Below, piece after piece: positions 56,775 through 64,000 of a stretch of 64,000 nucleotides of DNA. Numbering within the stretch: the stretch's first letter is position 1; the number at the start of each line of letters is the position of its first letter. The stretch is from DAOVXM01 sp963746255 (lineage in GTDB: Bacteria > Chloroflexota > Anaerolineae > Anaerolineales > UBA4823): contig CAVVAJ010000007.1 of the NCBI GenBank assembly GCA_963746255.1, positions 372,001 to 436,000 on the forward strand, in the 5' to 3' direction. The notes beneath the pieces were generated by a model. The model had not been told where the DNA came from. It saw nothing but the letters and a program-made list of their open reading frames with translations, and ran no database searches. The position numbers and the translations under genes were made by a program.

Positions 56775-57050
56775 AAATTTCAAAACGCGATGACCGGGAC
56801 GAGTAGCATGGTTAAGCGCTGGCAGAGATTGGAGAACAAAGGCTGAGAGTCTCCATCAAGAACACTTTGCGAAAACCACCCGTGAGCTTGACCCTGAAAG
56901 CTGCTTTGGCAGCAAAGTAAGGTGAACGGCAGACCCCGTTATCGGTCCCAGGAGATAGGTAAGCAAGATTTAGCTGCACATGCTTGCCTGAATCTGGGTG
57001 GAACCGCGTGAGAACCCTCCCGCCCCAGTTGGTGGGAGTTATTTTTTTAA
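56775..57050 (+). ncRNA. T-box leader (threonine) of thrS
   Basis: The conserved T-box sequence GGGTGGAACCGCG lies at 56996-57008, followed by the intrinsic terminator stem CTCCCGCC...GGTGGGAG with a T-run (57017-57048). Upstream is a stem I region with GACCGGGACGAGTA (near 56790). A candidate specifier codon ACC (Thr) occurs in AAAACCACC at 56872-56880. Uncharged tRNA-Thr would stabilise the antiterminator and turn on the synthetase gene. Confidence 0.88.
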
Positions 57051-57112
57051 GTACCTACTTTTTCCATAGTGTTGATATCGGAAGCAGGTACAAGATAGAT
57101 TTGGAGGTTGTA

Positions 57113-58897
57113 ATGGCTGAGAATGAAAGATATGAGGATAGCCAGTTGTACAGCATCCGTCACTCAGCAGCCCACGTGATGGCGCAGGCGGTGGTCGAGA
57201 TGTTCCCGGATGCAAAGTACACTATCGGACCGCCTATTGAGGATGGCTTCTACTATGACTTTGACTTACCGCGTTCGCTCACTCCAGATGATCTTAAATC
57301 GTTAGAAAAACGCATGCGGCAGATCATTGCGGGCAAATATCCATTTGAGCGACAGGTGATCTCGGCTGGTGAGGCGCGTGAGATTTTTGCTGACCAAGCT
57401 TATAAATTAGAGCTGATCGACGGATTGGAACAAGGTGGTTTCGATGAATATGGGAATCCGCTTGATGAAGTGCCTGAGATATCGATTTTCCAGCATGACC
57501 AATTCATTGATCTCTGCCGCGGTCCGCATGTGGAGGACACCGGGAAGATCAACCCCTCGGCTTTGAAGCTGCTGAATGTGGCTGGGGCTTACTGGCGCGG
57601 GGATGAGAAGCGGACGATGCTGCAGCGTATCTATGGTACTGCATGGAGCACCTCACAGGAGCTGGAAGAATACCTCTGGAAGCTGGAAGAAGCTAAGAAA
57701 CGAGACCATCGTCGTTTGGGGAAGGAGCTGGATTTGTTCAGTGTGAGCGAAGAAGTGGGTTCGGGCTTGATTCTCTGGCATCCTAAAGGCGGCATGGTCA
57801 GGAAACTTACTGAAGATTACTGTCGGGAAGAGCATGAGCGTGGTGAGTACGATTTTGTCTACTCACCCCACATTGGAAAGGCGGCTCTTTGGGAGACGAG
57901 CGGACATCTCGATTGGTATCAGGAGAATATGTATTCGCCGTTGGACATTGAGGGTCAGGAATACTACTTAAAACCGATGAACTGCCCGTTCCATGTCCAG
58001 ATCTATAAGAGCAGCATGCGTTCCTACCGCGATCTGCCGCTCCGCTTTGCTGAGTGGGGTACGGTCTATCGCTATGAACGGAGTGGGGTCTTGCATGGAT
58101 TAATGCGGGTGCGTGGATTTACCCAAGATGATGCCCACTTATTCTGCCGGCCCGACCAAATGCCGGCGGAAATCGACCGGGTATTGCAGTTCAGCTTGAA
58201 TATCTTACGCGCCTTCGGTTTCGATCATTTTCAAGCCTACCTATCAACTCGTAACCCGGAGAAAGCTGCTGGAGCACCTGAGCAATGGGAAGCCCCCACG
58301 GACGCACTGCGGCAGGCTCTAATTCGAGCCGAGGTCCCTTATCAAGTCGATGAAGGCGAAGCGACTTTTTATGGCCCGAAGATTGATATCAAAGTCAAGG
58401 ACGCCCTCGGTCGTGAATGGCAGTTGAGCACCATTCAATTTGACTTTACCCTGCCTGAGCGTTTCGATTTAACTTTCATCGGTGATGATGGGCAAGAACA
58501 CCGCCCATATATGATCCATCGGGCATTGCTGGGTTCGATGGAACGGTTCATGGGTGTGCTGATTGAGCACCACGCCGGTGCTTTCCCTGTTTGGCTTATG
58601 CCGGTTCAGGCGGTGTTAATTCCAATTGCAGATCGCCATGTCCCCTATGCTGAGCAGGTCTTGAATCAGCTCAAAGACGCGGGTATACGCGCTCAAGTGG
58701 ATGCCCGCGGTGAGCGAATGAATGCCAAGATCCGTGATGCCCAAAGACAGAAGATACCTTACATGCTAGTAATTGGAGATCGCGAGGTCGAAAATGGGCA
58801 GGTAGCCCTGCGCTTGCGTTCTGGTGAGAATCCTGGTGCGATGGCAGTACCTGAATTTATTGACCGCTGCCAGAAGGATATTTTGGAACGGAAATAA
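57113..58897 (+). CDS. thrS: threonyl-tRNA synthetase without TGS domain
   Basis: A 594-residue class II synthetase. It begins with the editing/SAD part (YSIRHSAAHVMAQAVVEMFP), followed by catalytic motif 1-3 regions (MNCPFHVQIYKSSMRSYRDL, RYERSGVLHGLMRVRGFTQD, RALLGSMERFMGVLIEHH) and the anticodon-binding domain. The N-terminal ubiquitin-like TGS domain of ~60 residues found in standard ThrRS is absent. ATG 57113 has TTGGAGG upstream; the frame is open further up but runs through the T-box. It is controlled by the T-box leader. Confidence 0.93.
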   Translation: MAENERYEDSQLYSIRHSAAHVMAQAVVEMFPDAKYTIGPPIEDGFYYDFDLPRSLTPDDLKSLEKRMRQIIAGKYPFERQVISAGEAREIFADQAYKLELIDGLEQGGFDEYGNPLDEVPEISIFQHDQFIDLCRGPHVEDTGKINPSALKLLNVAGAYWRGDEKRTMLQRIYGTAWSTSQELEEYLWKLEEAKKRDHRRLGKELDLFSVSEEVGSGLILWHPKGGMVRKLTEDYCREEHERGEYDFVYSPHIGKAALWETSGHLDWYQENMYSPLDIEGQEYYLKPMNCPFHVQIYKSSMRSYRDLPLRFAEWGTVYRYERSGVLHGLMRVRGFTQDDAHLFCRPDQMPAEIDRVLQFSLNILRAFGFDHFQAYLSTRNPEKAAGAPEQWEAPTDALRQALIRAEVPYQVDEGEATFYGPKIDIKVKDALGREWQLSTIQFDFTLPERFDLTFIGDDGQEHRPYMIHRALLGSMERFMGVLIEHHAGAFPVWLMPVQAVLIPIADRHVPYAEQVLNQLKDAGIRAQVDARGERMNAKIRDAQRQKIPYMLVIGDREVENGQVALRLRSGENPGAMAVPEFIDRCQKDILERK

Positions 58898-59002
58898 GTC
58901 TTGGCGTTGCTTCGGCTGTCCTGAGTGTGCAACCAGAGAGGCTAACCTGTTGTTGTAGATAAATCATGCGCCCAGTGATATTCCGCTGGCAGCGTTTGTT
59001 AG

Positions 59003-59032
59003 TTGACGAATCGTTCCCTTGTATGGTATTAT
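59003..59032 (+). promoter_or_regulatory. promoter of infC-rpmI-rplT
   Basis: TTGACG (59003-59008) and TATTAT (59027-59032) with an 18-bp spacer. A small hairpin CTGGC/GCCAG follows at 59041-59055 in the untranslated leader. Confidence 0.6.
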
Positions 59033-59090
59033 GCCATTCGCTGGCTACCCGCCAGTGTTGTGCTTGTTAAGTGTGTGAGAGGAGAGTAAT

Positions 59091-59618
59091 ATCAGCGCAA
59101 ACGACTATCGTGTAAATGAAGCTATCCGCAAGCGCGAAGTGCGGTTGATCGGCCCTGATGGTGATAATGTCGGGGTAGTTTCAATCGAAGAAGCGATGCA
59201 GATTGCGCAGGAGGCTGACCTAGACCTGGTTGAAGTTGCCCCAAACGCAGACCCACCAGTGTGCCGGGTGATGGATTTTGGGAAATTTATTTACGAACGA
59301 GCAAAGAAAGAACGCGAAGCTCGTCGTTCCCAGACAAAGATCGAAATCAAAGAGATCCGCCTTCGCCCGAAGACAAATGTACACCATCGCGACTTGAAAG
59401 TGCGTCGCGCCCGCGGTTGGTTAGAATCTGGGATGAAAGTAAAAGTCCGCATCCGTTTTCGGGGTCGGGAGATCACTTATCCTGAAATTGCATTAAATGA
59501 TCTAAAACAGATCGCCGCAGATTTAGCTGATCTCGGAGTTATTGAGCAGGCGCCAGCACTCGAAGGTCGCACCATGTTGATGGTGATTGCGCCGAGCAAG
59601 GCACCTAAAAAGAGTTAG
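59091..59618 (+). CDS. infC: translation initiation factor IF-3 (AUC start)
   Basis: The product is a complete 175-residue IF-3: SANDYRVNEAIRKREVRLIG at the N-terminus, FIYERAKKEREARRSQTKIE in the linker, and the C-domain ending GRTMLMVIAPSKAPKKS. No ATG or GTG stands in front of the conserved N-terminus. The codon at 59091 is ATC, five bases behind GAGGAGAG, and the frame is closed by TGA at 59076. The first GTG (59139) would remove 16 conserved residues. infC is known to use rare non-AUG starts (AUU in E. coli) for autoregulation. The gene order thrS-infC-rpmI-rplT is standard. Confidence 0.9.
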   Translation: MSANDYRVNEAIRKREVRLIGPDGDNVGVVSIEEAMQIAQEADLDLVEVAPNADPPVCRVMDFGKFIYERAKKEREARRSQTKIEIKEIRLRPKTNVHHRDLKVRRARGWLESGMKVKVRIRFRGREITYPEIALNDLKQIAADLADLGVIEQAPALEGRTMLMVIAPSKAPKKS

Positions 59619-59724
59619 CTTTCGCTGATATCACCATTCATTTATAAGTTAACTCCACGGTTCGTAGGGGCCAAACCTTTGAGCCTGTACGCCGCGGAAT
59701 TTTGTGTCAAATAGGAGGTTAGCT

Positions 59725-59952
59725 GTGCCTCGAAAGAAGAGTACTACTAAATATAAATTGAAGACCCATAAGGCTACCGCCAAGAGGTTTCGCCTGACTG
59801 GCTCAGGCAAATTAGTGCGTACGAAAGGTGGCAAAAGCCATCTGCGCCGCCGCACCTCCAAGCGGACCAAACGCCTGTTCGACGAGATGATCCCTGTAAA
59901 GGGCCGGGGTATCAAGAAGCGTGTTCGCAGATTAGCCCCTAATCTGAAGTAA
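59725..59952 (+). CDS. rpmI: 50S ribosomal protein L35
   Basis: A 75-residue basic protein starting at GTG 59725 (PRKKSTTKYKLKTHKATAKR), with TAGGAGGTT upstream. KRFRLTGSGKLVR and RRTSKRTKRLFDEM are typical L35 segments. The cytoplasmic product joins the large ribosomal subunit. Confidence 0.95.
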   Translation: MPRKKSTTKYKLKTHKATAKRFRLTGSGKLVRTKGGKSHLRRRTSKRTKRLFDEMIPVKGRGIKKRVRRLAPNLK

Positions 59953-60010
59953 GTACAGGCACGAATCGGTAAATTCCACCAAATTAGTTGCGGCTGTTGG
60001 GTGTATACAA

Positions 60011-60040
60011 CGGGTAGTGGCAAAATCATCCCACTACCGG
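60011..60040 (+). promoter_or_regulatory. stem-loop between rpmI and rplT
   Basis: GGTAGTGG and CCACTACC form an 8-bp stem around ten bases, 29 bp before the L20 start codon. L20 is known to bind leader RNA of its own operon, so this could be its control site; that is inference. Confidence 0.4.
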
Positions 60041-60068
60041 CGCCCAGGGGCTCGCAGGAGAGTACAAA

Positions 60069-60419
60069 ATGGCACGTGTAAAAACAGGTCCAAGTCGTCG
60101 CAAACATCATAAAAAAGTATTGAAATTAACGAAAGGCCAATATGGCACCCGTTCGAAGCTTTTCCGCCGCGCTAATGAAGCGATGTTGAAAAGCCTTTGG
60201 TACGCCTACCGTGACCGGCGCGCTCGGAAGCGGGACTTACGCCGGTTGTGGATCGCGCGCATCAATGCCGCCGCCCGGCAAAACGGAACGACGTACAGCC
60301 GCTTCATTCACTCCTTGAAGACCAGCAATATCGCGATTAACCGCAAAATGCTGGCTGATATGGCCGTTCGTGACCCGCAAGCATTTACTGCTGTAGTAAA
60401 CCAGGCACAAACGCAGTAG
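60069..60419 (+). CDS. rplT: 50S ribosomal protein L20
   Basis: A 116-residue protein: MARVKTGPSRRKHHKKVLKL, GTRSKLFRRANEAMLKSLWY, RRLWIARINAAARQNGTTYS. This is a perfect match to L20 length and motifs. AGGAGAG precedes the ATG. It assembles the large subunit and may regulate the operon. Confidence 0.97.
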   Translation: MARVKTGPSRRKHHKKVLKLTKGQYGTRSKLFRRANEAMLKSLWYAYRDRRARKRDLRRLWIARINAAARQNGTTYSRFIHSLKTSNIAINRKMLADMAVRDPQAFTAVVNQAQTQ

Positions 60420-60441
60420 CCGTATTTGAACTGCACCTATC

Positions 60442-60470
60442 AGCGGGATGACGATGGTCATCCCGCTTTC
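60442..60470 (+). terminator. terminator of the infC operon
   Basis: AGCGGGATGA and TCATCCCGCT form a ten-base perfect stem with a six-base loop, followed by TTCGATTT. Confidence 0.85.
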
Positions 60471-60539
60471 GATTTCTATATACCTCTTAGCTCACCCAGA
60501 GGGTTATAGTATAATGCCGATAGTTAAACGGAGGCCGAG

Positions 60540-60896
60540 ATGAGTGATAAAGATAATCGCAAGATTACGGTTTCTAATAGTGGTGGATTCTTCCAGGATT
60601 TAGCAATTAACATCAAGTTAGTCCTGAAGCTGCTTGTAGATTCACGCGTACCTTTCTGGCTGAAGTTGCTCCCCATTGGCTCGTTATTATATCTCCTTAT
60701 CCCTGATATCATCCTGGGGCCGATAGATGATGCAGCGATTCTCGGTTTGGGTATGTATCTTTTCATCGAACTATGCCCAGAGGAAATTGTCCGCGAACAC
60801 TTGGAAAAATTGAATCGTGTTGTGCCAGGCGAATGGAATGATCCTTTGGATGATGAAGAGAATATTGTTGACGCAGAGTATACGGTGGATGAGTAA
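60540..60896 (+). CDS. DUF1232 (YkvA-like) membrane-associated protein
   Basis: A 118-residue protein with the DUF1232 core PFWLKLLPIGSLLYLLIPDI and GPIDDAAILGLGMYLFIEL, a helix pair inserted in or on the membrane, and an acidic C-terminus. Function is unknown. GGAGGCCGAG precedes the ATG, and a TATAAT at 60510-60515 is a likely -10. It overlaps the next gene by 8 bp. Confidence 0.8.
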   Translation: MSDKDNRKITVSNSGGFFQDLAINIKLVLKLLVDSRVPFWLKLLPIGSLLYLLIPDIILGPIDDAAILGLGMYLFIELCPEEIVREHLEKLNRVVPGEWNDPLDDEENIVDAEYTVDE

Positions 60897-62226
60897 GTGG
60901 CTTCAGAATGTTTTGGCATTTACACTGTTGATCGGGGTTATTTCTTCGTGTGACGGCCTTATTCCTGCCCGTGAAGCAACGGCATTACCTCCGACGTCAA
61001 GCATAAGCGTTTTACCGTCACCCAATCTAGGGGTTCCCTCGGCTGCAGCTACGCCTGATTCGGCGCCAACTCTAGCTACTGGAGCTGCGGGTCCGACGCT
61101 GGAACCTCTTACACCCTCAGACTCTCCACAGCCAACCTCACAAGGGGCATTCGTTATTCCGGACCCTCAAGATTTCACATGGCAGAGTGTAGCTTCCGGT
61201 TTTCAAAATCCAGTCGGTATCGTTAAAGCGGCTGACGGGATGCCCCGTTTATTTATATTAGAACAGCCTGGGTTGGTGCGTGTTTTAAAAGGGGGTGTTG
61301 TCTCAAAAACACCTTTTCTTGATATCCGATCGGAAGTAAGCTGTTGTGGAGAGCGGGGATTACTAGGATTGGCTTTTCACCCGGATTATGTCAATAACGG
61401 CACAATTTACGTCAACTACACCGATGTTGATGGCGATACTGTCATCGCTAGATTTTCTACCGCAGCAGATAATCTAGAGCAGATCGACCCGGAGAGCGAA
61501 GTCATCCTGCTCAATATCTCACAACCTTATGCCAATCACAATGGGGGCGGAATGGCATTTGGCCCTGATGGCTATCTTTATATCGGACTTGGTGATGGCG
61601 GTTCTGCGAATGACCCTCAGGGTAATGCTCAGAACACAAATACATTGCTGGGAAAGATCTTACGGATTGATGTGAATGAAGGCGAGTATTATGCCATTCC
61701 ACAGGACAACCCCTTCGTAACTGGTGGGGGTTTACCAGAAATTTGGGCTTATGGTTTGCGCAATCCTTGGCGGTTCACTTTTGACAGCCACACCGGAGAT
61801 TTGTATATAGGAGATGTTGGACAGAACACTTGGGAAGAGATAAATTTCAGGCCGGTGATGGCACCCTCCGGAGCGAATTTCGGCTGGAATTTCCGGGAAG
61901 GAACGCATGAATTCGAAGGAGTTCCTCCAGTCGATCTGCAGTTAATTGACCCGGTCGCAGAATATGCACACGACCAGGGCTGTTCCGTAACTGGTGGAGT
62001 AGTTTATCGTGGAAATGCATTACCAGAGTGGAATGGCGTCTATTTATATGGAGATTACTGTTTGGGAAAAATATGGGGCTTGCTCCCGACAGCTAGTGGT
62101 GCATGGCAGAACAAACTTGTCTTTGAAACTGGGTTCAATATAACTGCTTTTGGGCAGGATGAAGCCGGAGAAGTGTACCTGGTCGATTATTCTGGCGGTC
62201 TGTACCAGTTGATCCATGCGCGTTAA
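60889..62226 (+). CDS. PQQ-type sugar dehydrogenase (glucose/sorbosone family) lipoprotein
   Basis: A 445-residue exported lipoprotein (signal MSKWLQNVLAFTLLIGVISSC) with a Ser/Thr/Pro linker and a six-bladed propeller. Landmarks are GLLGLAFHPDYVNNGTIYVN, NHNGGGMAFGPDGYLYIGLG, LRNPWRFTFD and GDVGQNTWEEIN. It oxidises sugars outside the cell, with PQQ as the usual cofactor, but many relatives bind none. The start codon lies within the DUF1232 gene's end. It overlaps the next gene by 11 bp. Confidence 0.9.
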   Translation: MSKWLQNVLAFTLLIGVISSCDGLIPAREATALPPTSSISVLPSPNLGVPSAAATPDSAPTLATGAAGPTLEPLTPSDSPQPTSQGAFVIPDPQDFTWQSVASGFQNPVGIVKAADGMPRLFILEQPGLVRVLKGGVVSKTPFLDIRSEVSCCGERGLLGLAFHPDYVNNGTIYVNYTDVDGDTVIARFSTAADNLEQIDPESEVILLNISQPYANHNGGGMAFGPDGYLYIGLGDGGSANDPQGNAQNTNTLLGKILRIDVNEGEYYAIPQDNPFVTGGGLPEIWAYGLRNPWRFTFDSHTGDLYIGDVGQNTWEEINFRPVMAPSGANFGWNFREGTHEFEGVPPVDLQLIDPVAEYAHDQGCSVTGGVVYRGNALPEWNGVYLYGDYCLGKIWGLLPTASGAWQNKLVFETGFNITAFGQDEAGEVYLVDYSGGLYQLIHAR

Positions 62227-63268
62227 CCGTACCAACTGCAAAGCATTGGTTGTCTGTCTGATATATATGCTGTTGGCGGGCTGCCAACCGCTGACCACGC
62301 TGCCTACTCCTTACGCAACCCCAACCGCTCAGGGGGCGTTAATAACTGTTTCCCCTACCAGTACACCTAACTTTCCAGAGCCCAGCCCCCCACTGAGTCC
62401 GACCCCAATTGAAGCACTGCAGGACTCTGCAACCCAGACTCCGCTTCCTACACCGCAGGACACCCAGACCCCAGAACCGCAGGTCATTCGCCTTGCTGTG
62501 ATCGGTGATTTTGGCAGCGGTGAACAGGCGGAGCAGGATGTTGCTGGCCTGGTTCAAAGCTGGAGTCCAGATTTCATCATCACCACCGGGGATAATAATT
62601 ATCCGGACGGTGCGGCGGAAACGATTGATGAGCATATTGGCAAGTACTACCATAGCTACATCCACCCGTATAAAGGAGCATATGGCGAGGGCGCAGACCA
62701 GAACCGCTTCTTTCCAACTTTGGGCAATCATGATTGGCGTTCGATTAATGCGGGACCTTATTTGGAGTATTTCACCCTCCCCGGAAACGAACGCTATTAT
62801 GATGTTGATTTAGGCTTCGTCCACCTCTTTGCGTTGGACTCTGACTCGAACGAACCAGACGGGGTTGGATCAACCTCGCTGCAAGGGTTGTGGCTTCAGG
62901 AAAAGCTGCGTGCTTCGGATGCAGCTTGGAAGATCGTATACATGCACCACCCCCCGTACTCTTCCGGAACTCACGGTCCTGTCGGGTGGACACGCTGGCC
63001 ATATGCCCTGTGGGGAGCCTCCACTGTTATTTCCGGGCATGACCATACTTACGAGCGGATCCTGGTAGATGGCATCCCTTTTTTTGTTAATGGGCTGGGT
63101 GGTGGGGCAATCTACAGTTTTGAAAATATTATGGAAGGTAGTCAGGTGCGGTTCAACGGCAATTATGGGGCTATGCTGATTGAAGCCACTCCTGACCAAC
63201 TCACATTCCAATTTATCACCCGCCACGAGGAGCTCATCAACTCATACTCGCTACGAAACTCACCCTAA
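62216..63268 (+). CDS. metallophosphoesterase lipoprotein (purple acid phosphatase-like)
   Basis: A 350-residue exported lipoprotein (LIYMLLAGCQP) with a long Thr/Pro linker. The calcineurin-type motifs are in order: VIGDFGSGEQAEQD, ITTGDNNYPDG, TLGNHDW, YMHHPPYSSG, ISGHDHTYER. Two metal ions are bound. The Tyr typical of purple enzymes occurs in NNYPDG. It probably removes phosphate from extracellular esters. It overlaps the dehydrogenase gene, so they are co-translated. Confidence 0.9.
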   Translation: MRVNRTNCKALVVCLIYMLLAGCQPLTTLPTPYATPTAQGALITVSPTSTPNFPEPSPPLSPTPIEALQDSATQTPLPTPQDTQTPEPQVIRLAVIGDFGSGEQAEQDVAGLVQSWSPDFIITTGDNNYPDGAAETIDEHIGKYYHSYIHPYKGAYGEGADQNRFFPTLGNHDWRSINAGPYLEYFTLPGNERYYDVDLGFVHLFALDSDSNEPDGVGSTSLQGLWLQEKLRASDAAWKIVYMHHPPYSSGTHGPVGWTRWPYALWGASTVISGHDHTYERILVDGIPFFVNGLGGGAIYSFENIMEGSQVRFNGNYGAMLIEATPDQLTFQFITRHEELINSYSLRNSP

Positions 63269-63360
63269 TAAATTGGGACTCTTTGGTATGCGCTGAACAT
63301 AAGTCCCCCGGTATTCGTAGTTATCTAAACGGCAAACACATAGAGATAGGTATATTGATT

Positions 63361-64000
63361 ATGAAGAATTCTCTAGCGGTTCGTTTCACGATCTTGTCCT
63401 TAAGTTTAATGTTGTTCGTTTTGATGGGCTGCAGCCGCTTGCCTATGCCCTGGACGGTAGCAGGTCAATCGGATCAAGAACACAACCCGGCAGTGACTCT
63501 TACTGCAGCACTCATATTGCCATCCGGATCGGACACTGCTACTGATCATTCTGAAATTTCTGCCCTTCTCCCTGCTTCTCAGGCAGATGCAGTATCGCTT
63601 GGTGATATACCACACTATGACCTCAGCCTCGATATCAACTTCTCCGAAGCTAATTTTACTGGTCAGAGTCGAGTAACCTATACAAACCTTGAAGCAGATG
63701 TGATTGACCGTCTTTTCTTCCGCTTGTACCCTAACGGTGGAAAAAGCTATGGCAACGGACACCTGCAGGTTGAAAATGTTCAGGTAGACGGAAAGGAAGT
63801 GGAGACAAATTCGTCACTGGGGGATTCCGTGTTGGAAGTGCTCCAACTAGAGCCTCTGGTACCCGGTGATACTGTACAGATTGATATGGAATTCTCTGGA
63901 GAAGTCCCCATAGATTTCGGCGGTCAGGAGACTCCAGCTGGATACGGCATCTACAATCTCAGCGCAGATGTGATGGCTCTTAGCGGTTGGTACCCGCAGT
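63361..64000 (+). CDS. M1 family metallopeptidase lipoprotein, 3'-truncated by the window edge
   Basis: An open frame from ATG 63361 to the end of the window (213 codons) encodes a lipoprotein signal (LMLFVLMGCSRL) and the N-terminal beta domain of an M1 aminopeptidase (HYDLSLDINFSEANFTGQSR, YTNLEADVIDRLFFRLYPNG). The zinc site HExxH is beyond the window. A GAGATAGG precedes the ATG. The gene is separated from the phosphoesterase by 92 bp. Confidence 0.8.
   Translation, partial: MKNSLAVRFTILSLSLMLFVLMGCSRLPMPWTVAGQSDQEHNPAVTLTAALILPSGSDTATDHSEISALLPASQADAVSLGDIPHYDLSLDINFSEANFTGQSRVTYTNLEADVIDRLFFRLYPNGGKSYGNGHLQVENVQVDGKEVETNSSLGDSVLEVLQLEPLVPGDTVQIDMEFSGEVPIDFGGQETPAGYGIYNLSADVMALSGWYPQ

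Noticed and set aside
56984..57112. N-terminal extension of ThrRS in the open frame upstream of ATG 57113
   Set aside because: The extension would translate the T-box antiterminator and terminator. It shows no TGS similarity, and ATG 57113 has its own ribosome binding site.

Overview
This window most likely comes from an uncultured or anaerobic member of the Chloroflexota (Anaerolineae-like). The support is a set of family-level hints: a MalT/LAL-type LuxR regulator, a c-type-haem histidine kinase, a tungsten aldehyde oxidoreductase beside NuoE/NuoF-like subunits, a reductive-dehalogenase homologue, lipoproteins with Thr/Pro-rich linkers, and a decayed secreted-protein tail ending in the YLPLV-type motif common in this phylum. 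No rRNA or complete tRNA gene is present, so the taxonomic call is inference. No CRISPR array or intact transposase was seen.

Layout. 0-12 kb: two SulP anion transporters, a SpoIIAA/STAS-like protein, a 21-residue lysine-rich miniprotein inside a perfect inverted repeat, class-I-like PPK2 polyphosphate kinase, and a P-type cation ATPase broken by one indel. Between them lie several gene graveyards: a rhodanese chimera, an IS630-type transposase stump, and tails of a transporter, an esterase and a GNAT acetyltransferase. 12-27 kb: a redox island. A haem-c sensor kinase and NarL-type regulator precede a Tat-exported four-cluster ferredoxin, an AOR-family tungstoenzyme, a ThiF/MoeB-like E1, a small membrane protein, a lipoprotein cytochrome c, a Tat-exported reductive dehalogenase, NuoE, NuoF and a 668-residue iron-sulfur fusion (NuoG N-terminus + NapH-like membrane part + NapG-like ferredoxin). 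Many genes here carry frameshifts, while NuoE, the cytochrome and the fusion are intact.

27-36 kb: cold-shock protein, PiT phosphate transporter with its DUF47 partner, a PEP-synthase/rifampin-phosphotransferase-like enzyme and a LAL regulator. 36-57 kb: a sugar/polyol catabolic island. A GntR/UTRA repressor gene is followed by a rightward operon (isomerase, RbsB/A/C-type ABC transporter with two permeases, dehydrogenases, epimerases, aldo/keto reductase). A leftward operon (Gfo/Idh/MocA, Zn-dehydrogenase, cupin phosphoglucose isomerase, hydroxyacid dehydrogenase, KDPG aldolase, shikimate-dehydrogenase-like protein, FGGY kinase) converges on it at a shared terminator. Both outer ends of the island, and the repressor's own upstream region, carry the same TGTAATTAC-N2-GATTA operator-like sequence. 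57-64 kb: housekeeping thrS (with T-box leader), infC (apparent AUC start), rpmI, rplT, then DUF1232, a PQQ-type sugar dehydrogenase, a metallophosphoesterase and the start of an M1 peptidase.

The most interesting candidates are the redox island, where a tungsten enzyme, an NAD-reactive module and a quinone-type FeS membrane fusion sit with a cytochrome/dehalogenase pair under a haem sensor, and the symmetrical operator-bounded sugar island. All functional links come from gene order and motif reading. No database search could be run.
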